This document shows, piece by piece, positions 60,765 to 64,000 of a DNA stretch of 64,000 bases; position 1 is the first letter of the stretch, and each line of letters opens with the position of its first letter. Under the pieces are notes generated by a model, which was given only the letters and a program-made list of their open reading frames with translations, ran no database searches and had not been told where the DNA came from. A program made the translations under genes and the position numbers. Origin of the DNA: Magicicada septendecula (Eukaryota > Arthropoda > Insecta > Hemiptera > Cicadidae); NCBI GenBank assembly GCA_034769895.1, contig CM068373.1, positions 200,922,134 through 200,986,133 on the forward strand, given 5' to 3'.

Positions 60765-62736
60765 ACGTCTTACCTCTATACTTTCCTACTTTCACCCACG
60801 TTTTTACGTCATCTTGTAACGTTTCGCGGTTTATTTCTCTGAGTAGTAGTAATTTTACGTCTATTTATGCTCTTCGAAAATCTCGCTTTATTAAGAGTCA
60901 CAGAATTTGTTATAATTTATATTCAATGTTTCCAAAAATCGAGTGTGTGTGTGATTATGCAAATATTTCCTGAGATTTTATTTGAGTGAAATCAATTCCG
61001 TTGTTTGACAGTAGTTAGGAGAGAGAGTGCAAAGAGAATTACTCTCTTAGTACACGATTAATTAATTCAAATTTCTCCGCTCATGAGACCAGCTAACTGT
61101 GACGTTTACAAACACATTTGAGGTTAAATTAACTCCAAATGATACGTAATATTTTTTGGTTGTCCGTTCTCTTCTCAGTCTTCTGACAATCTATAACCAA
61201 CTACTATCTACTGAAAAATAATACACATTTTTTTTCAAACAACAAAGTATTCATTGGATTTATTTAGCATTTTTTTTATCTTTTCCCAAAAAACAGAAAG
61301 GAATAATCGATTCTTATTGACAACACTGAATTAGTTCGATCATATTTTCAAACGTATAATATATAACAAATATTTTTATTTTTTATTTCAAAAAACAATA
61401 AAGAGACAATTTATTAATTTCCCAGGGTTATTATAGAGTTCTTTGTACTATGAAAAGGTCAGAAATGAATATGGGTTAATACCAAGCTTTACAAAAATAC
61501 AGTTTTATAACTTGTATTATTTATGTTATGTAGTTGATTGGTTTACCGCTAGAAAGCAGATTACGTCTTCACTGAAAACACGAAAATTATTTAATGGCGG
61601 CCGGAATGTTCACTGAAACCCGTACTGCTGGTTGCTTTAGGTTAACAAAAAAATAAAGTTTATGTTCACCTCTTTTTCTGAAGTATTTAAGGATACGGTG
61701 CTGTCTATAGTGTTATAAAGTTATAGTTGAGGAGTAATTTAGTTAAATTTTACTCGGTAACGATCTCACCAAAATGTCGAAGTTCTGTGATCTAGGCCTG
61801 GACATCGAAGGTTGATTTTTCAAGATTTCATCAAATTACGGGCGTGAATTGTTCTATTCGAAGGAGTTCTAATATGTAGTGGACATCACTCGTTAATTTT
61901 TTATTAATTTTGCACTACTTATTCCAAATGGTATTTGTTAATTTCTTAAATTTTTATATGCCTTACACTTTTTCAAAACGTTCACTTCCAAGTTCGTTTA
62001 ACAATTAATTTCCAATCTTGTTAGTTGGTTACTGTTAGTAACCAAGAATTTTTTATGGATTTTTATTGGTGAATCTATATACTTTTTAGTATATAGGCTA
62101 TTATTAATTATTATAAATGTATTTCTTCTTTTTATAAAAATAATCCTTTTTAGATTTTATTTGTAATCGAATTTAATTTATCTAAGGTTTTTCTTTATAT
62201 TTTTTCTTATACTTGTACATTGGTATTTTATAAAATAATCCCTTTTAATTTGATTCATTTATAATTTATTATTTACTTAATGTATCCTTAGTCTAAACTA
62301 TTTTTCCTATGCCATCTTGCTAACATAGTATTATTTTATATTTAACCCTGGGTTATCTTATATTTAAACAAAATCATTATATTAAACACAAAGATAGGTA
62401 CAAGACCTTTGTGGCCTACACAATACAAAATTACACAAAATACAAAAAATACAAAACCTGTCAGCAGCAATATAGTCCACTGCTACAATATTAAATTTTT
62501 TATCTCCAGTACCAATCTGTGAGATGCTCTTTTTTAAAAGTTTACACTTTCACTAAGTACATTATTTTTCACTTTGTACACTGCACTTTATTATATTGTT
62601 TACAGTGTTTTGTAGTACAAAGTTTTTTATAGCTTAGTACATAATACCCATTTCTGACTTTTAGAATGGGGTGATTACTGGTTTTAACGATGGTGATTGT
62701 GTTATCATATTTGGGCAGGGGTTATGTAACGTTACA
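60731..62736 (-). repeat. LTR (2.0 kb) of an LTR retrotransposon in minus orientation
   Basis: The ends are TGTAACG (60,731) and CGTTACA (62,736), 7-bp inverted termini. Immediately to the right lies TAAAGCCCCCCCAC, which on the minus strand is a polypurine tract (GTGGGGGGGC) directly before the LTR start. This marks it as the 3' LTR of an element whose body extends to the right. No TSD can be tested because the other end is outside the window. Confidence 0.55.
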
Positions 62737-62740
62737 TAAA

Positions 62741-62750
62741 GCCCCCCCAC
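62741..62750 (-). other. Polypurine tract of the minus-strand LTR element
   Basis: GTGGGGGGGC on the minus strand ends 4 nt from the LTR start. This is the normal primer for plus-strand DNA synthesis. Confidence 0.5.
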
Positions 62751-64000
62751 TAGAACAGATTTATTTTTGTTTACTTGTTTTACAATAGTAATCGTTGAAC
62801 TCTTCAGTTTTCGGATTCTTTCATAATTCTTCATAATATCTCTTTATTTCTGATTGGTTATACACCTGTTATTCGGTTAATGGTAATAGGCTTGATTTTG
62901 TATTCAACTCTCTCTCTCTTGGAGGCAAATTCATTAATGATTTAATTTCTCTGGGCAGTGGTCTTTCACATATTACTTGATAAGGACTGGTCACACTAAT
63001 CATAAAAATCTTGTTTTTACACTCGTATTTCCATTTGCTTCTATAAATTTCCTTTCCCAATTAAGCTTCTGTCTGCTATCTTCCTTCTGTTTCCTTCCTT
63101 CATACTTCTGGAATCTAATATTACTCTTTTCAGCTATTTTATATCATCCCTTAAATATTCAATTTCCCTAACATTTTTCCCTATCCTGTGCGGTGGTTCA
63201 GTTCGGGTGGCCACGTTGGGTCCATTACTCCGCTCTCCATCCTTACACCTTCTGAGATCTGGAACATTTCTACAGTCAATTCTTTATAATAAAAAACTTA
63301 CAAGTAGTCGATTAGCGACTAATACTAAACACTTTGGGGATTCTTCACTCTCTTGCTGTTTGCATTTAATTACATATTTCTTTTTCTTCTTGATTCCTTC
63401 TTCTTTTTCATTAACTAATAGCATATAACATTATTGATAGGCATTATTTTAAAATCCTTTTGACTTTCCTTCTTGTGACATATTTTCTCCGTATCATTTC
63501 TTCCTATATCATTTTCAATTCCCAGAAATTCTAAATTATAGTTGCATTAATTATCATCATTCTTTAGTTTCATTGTAGTCATTAAATTATTCGTTATTCT
63601 TCTTATTTGAGCACCCTACCATCAATTGTTTTTATTTATTTATTTATTCTTCTTTTGTTCCCGTCGAAATATTATTTTTCTATTATTTCATTTTAAATCT
63701 GTTATTTATAAATAATGTTTAATAATCTGTTCTTACATTTTCTTGGTGGTTTGTCTTTTTATTTTATCAAATTGTTTCGAAATATTTAGTATGTTGTCCT
63801 TACGTGCTTTTTGAATTTTGGGGTTTTATTAAATCATATTGTTTCGAAATATTTAGTAAGTTGTCCTTAAATAGTTTTTTGAATTTTGGGGTTTTATCTT
63901 TCCAATAGGTTGCTTGGTCGGTATCAGAAAATCAGTCCCCTTTTTCTGGTTGGTTATTATTTGGTTTAACCATGGTCCATTAACTCAGGTACTCCCTTTC
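62751..64000 (-). other. Probable internal region of the minus-strand LTR element
   Basis: This AT-rich DNA should be the 3' part of the internal region. A 63-codon minus-strand frame (62,869-63,060) contains SPYQVICERPLPREI, which I cannot assign. A GC-richer block near 63,185-63,235 is conserved-looking but unidentified. No integrase, RT or envelope motif could be read. Confidence 0.3.
63760..63895. repeat. Two-unit tandem repeat (~65 bp)
   Basis: ATTGTTTCGAAATATTTAGTA(T/A)GTTGTCCTTA … TTTTTGAATTTTGGGGTTTTAT occurs twice in a row with a few differences. Confidence 0.7.

Noticed and set aside
62869-63060. Minus-strand 63-codon frame as an envelope or integrase fragment
   Set aside because: Its position fits the 3' part of an LTR element, but no motif supports a named product, so only the region is annotated.

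Overview
The window is repeat-dominated eukaryotic DNA, most likely from an insect or another arthropod. Every coding sequence I recognise belongs to a retroelement: Ty3/gypsy-type LTR retrotransposon, Penelope-like element (PLE) with a GIY-YIG endonuclease, or Jockey-clade non-LTR retrotransposon. I see no convincing host gene, tRNA, rRNA or CRISPR array. The arthropod assignment is an inference from the Jockey-type proteins and the AT-rich background.

Layout, outermost first. (1) One Ty3/gypsy element frames bases 1 to ~54,037. Bases 1-312 match 53,731-54,042 with about five substitutions, so the window opens inside the 5' LTR and the 3' LTR is 52,465-~54,037. Its gag is cut at base 901 and resumes near 46,127. 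Its pol is full of stops and frameshifts, is split again by a 2.17-kb solo-LTR-like insertion (49,364-51,529), and lacks integrase. (2) The 45-kb block inside gag is built on one PLE family. Its promoter-bearing pLTR carries a hammerhead-ribozyme motif and the start codon. PLE copies on the left are reversed (902-14,039) and those on the right are forward (18,399-46,126). (3) Jockey-clade elements are parked inside the PLEs. Families A (1,225-6,239; 25,942-30,956; 38,623-43,637) and B (14,040-17,319; 20,862-25,930; 33,543-38,611) all sit at one 12-bp PLE site, CTCGGCGGTTCA, antisense to the PLE. Family C (8,703-13,873, both ORFs open) sits at a second PLE site, TAACTCACTGTT, between the PLE TATA box and its ribozyme.

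The composite PLE + B + A then duplicated in tandem with a period of 12,681 bp. Copies begin near 18.4 kb, 31.1 kb and 43.8 kb, and the last is truncated at 45,788. A separate inverted duplication of about 3.54 kb (6,240-9,779 reversed, 17,320-20,861 forward) carries a PLE plus the 3' end of C.

Right of the gypsy element (54-64 kb) is AT-rich DNA without recognisable genes, then a decayed second PLE family (59,090-60,730, minus strand) with its own hammerhead motif, then a 2.0-kb LTR (60,731-62,736) of another LTR element in minus orientation.

The main biological interest is the PLE / Jockey relationship. Two Jockey-clade families appear to use the extreme 3' end of a Penelope ORF as a specific landing site, removing only about its last 20 codons. 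If this holds genome-wide, it is a site-specific retrotransposon system whose target is another retrotransposon. All calls come from reading the sequence; no alignment or database search was run.
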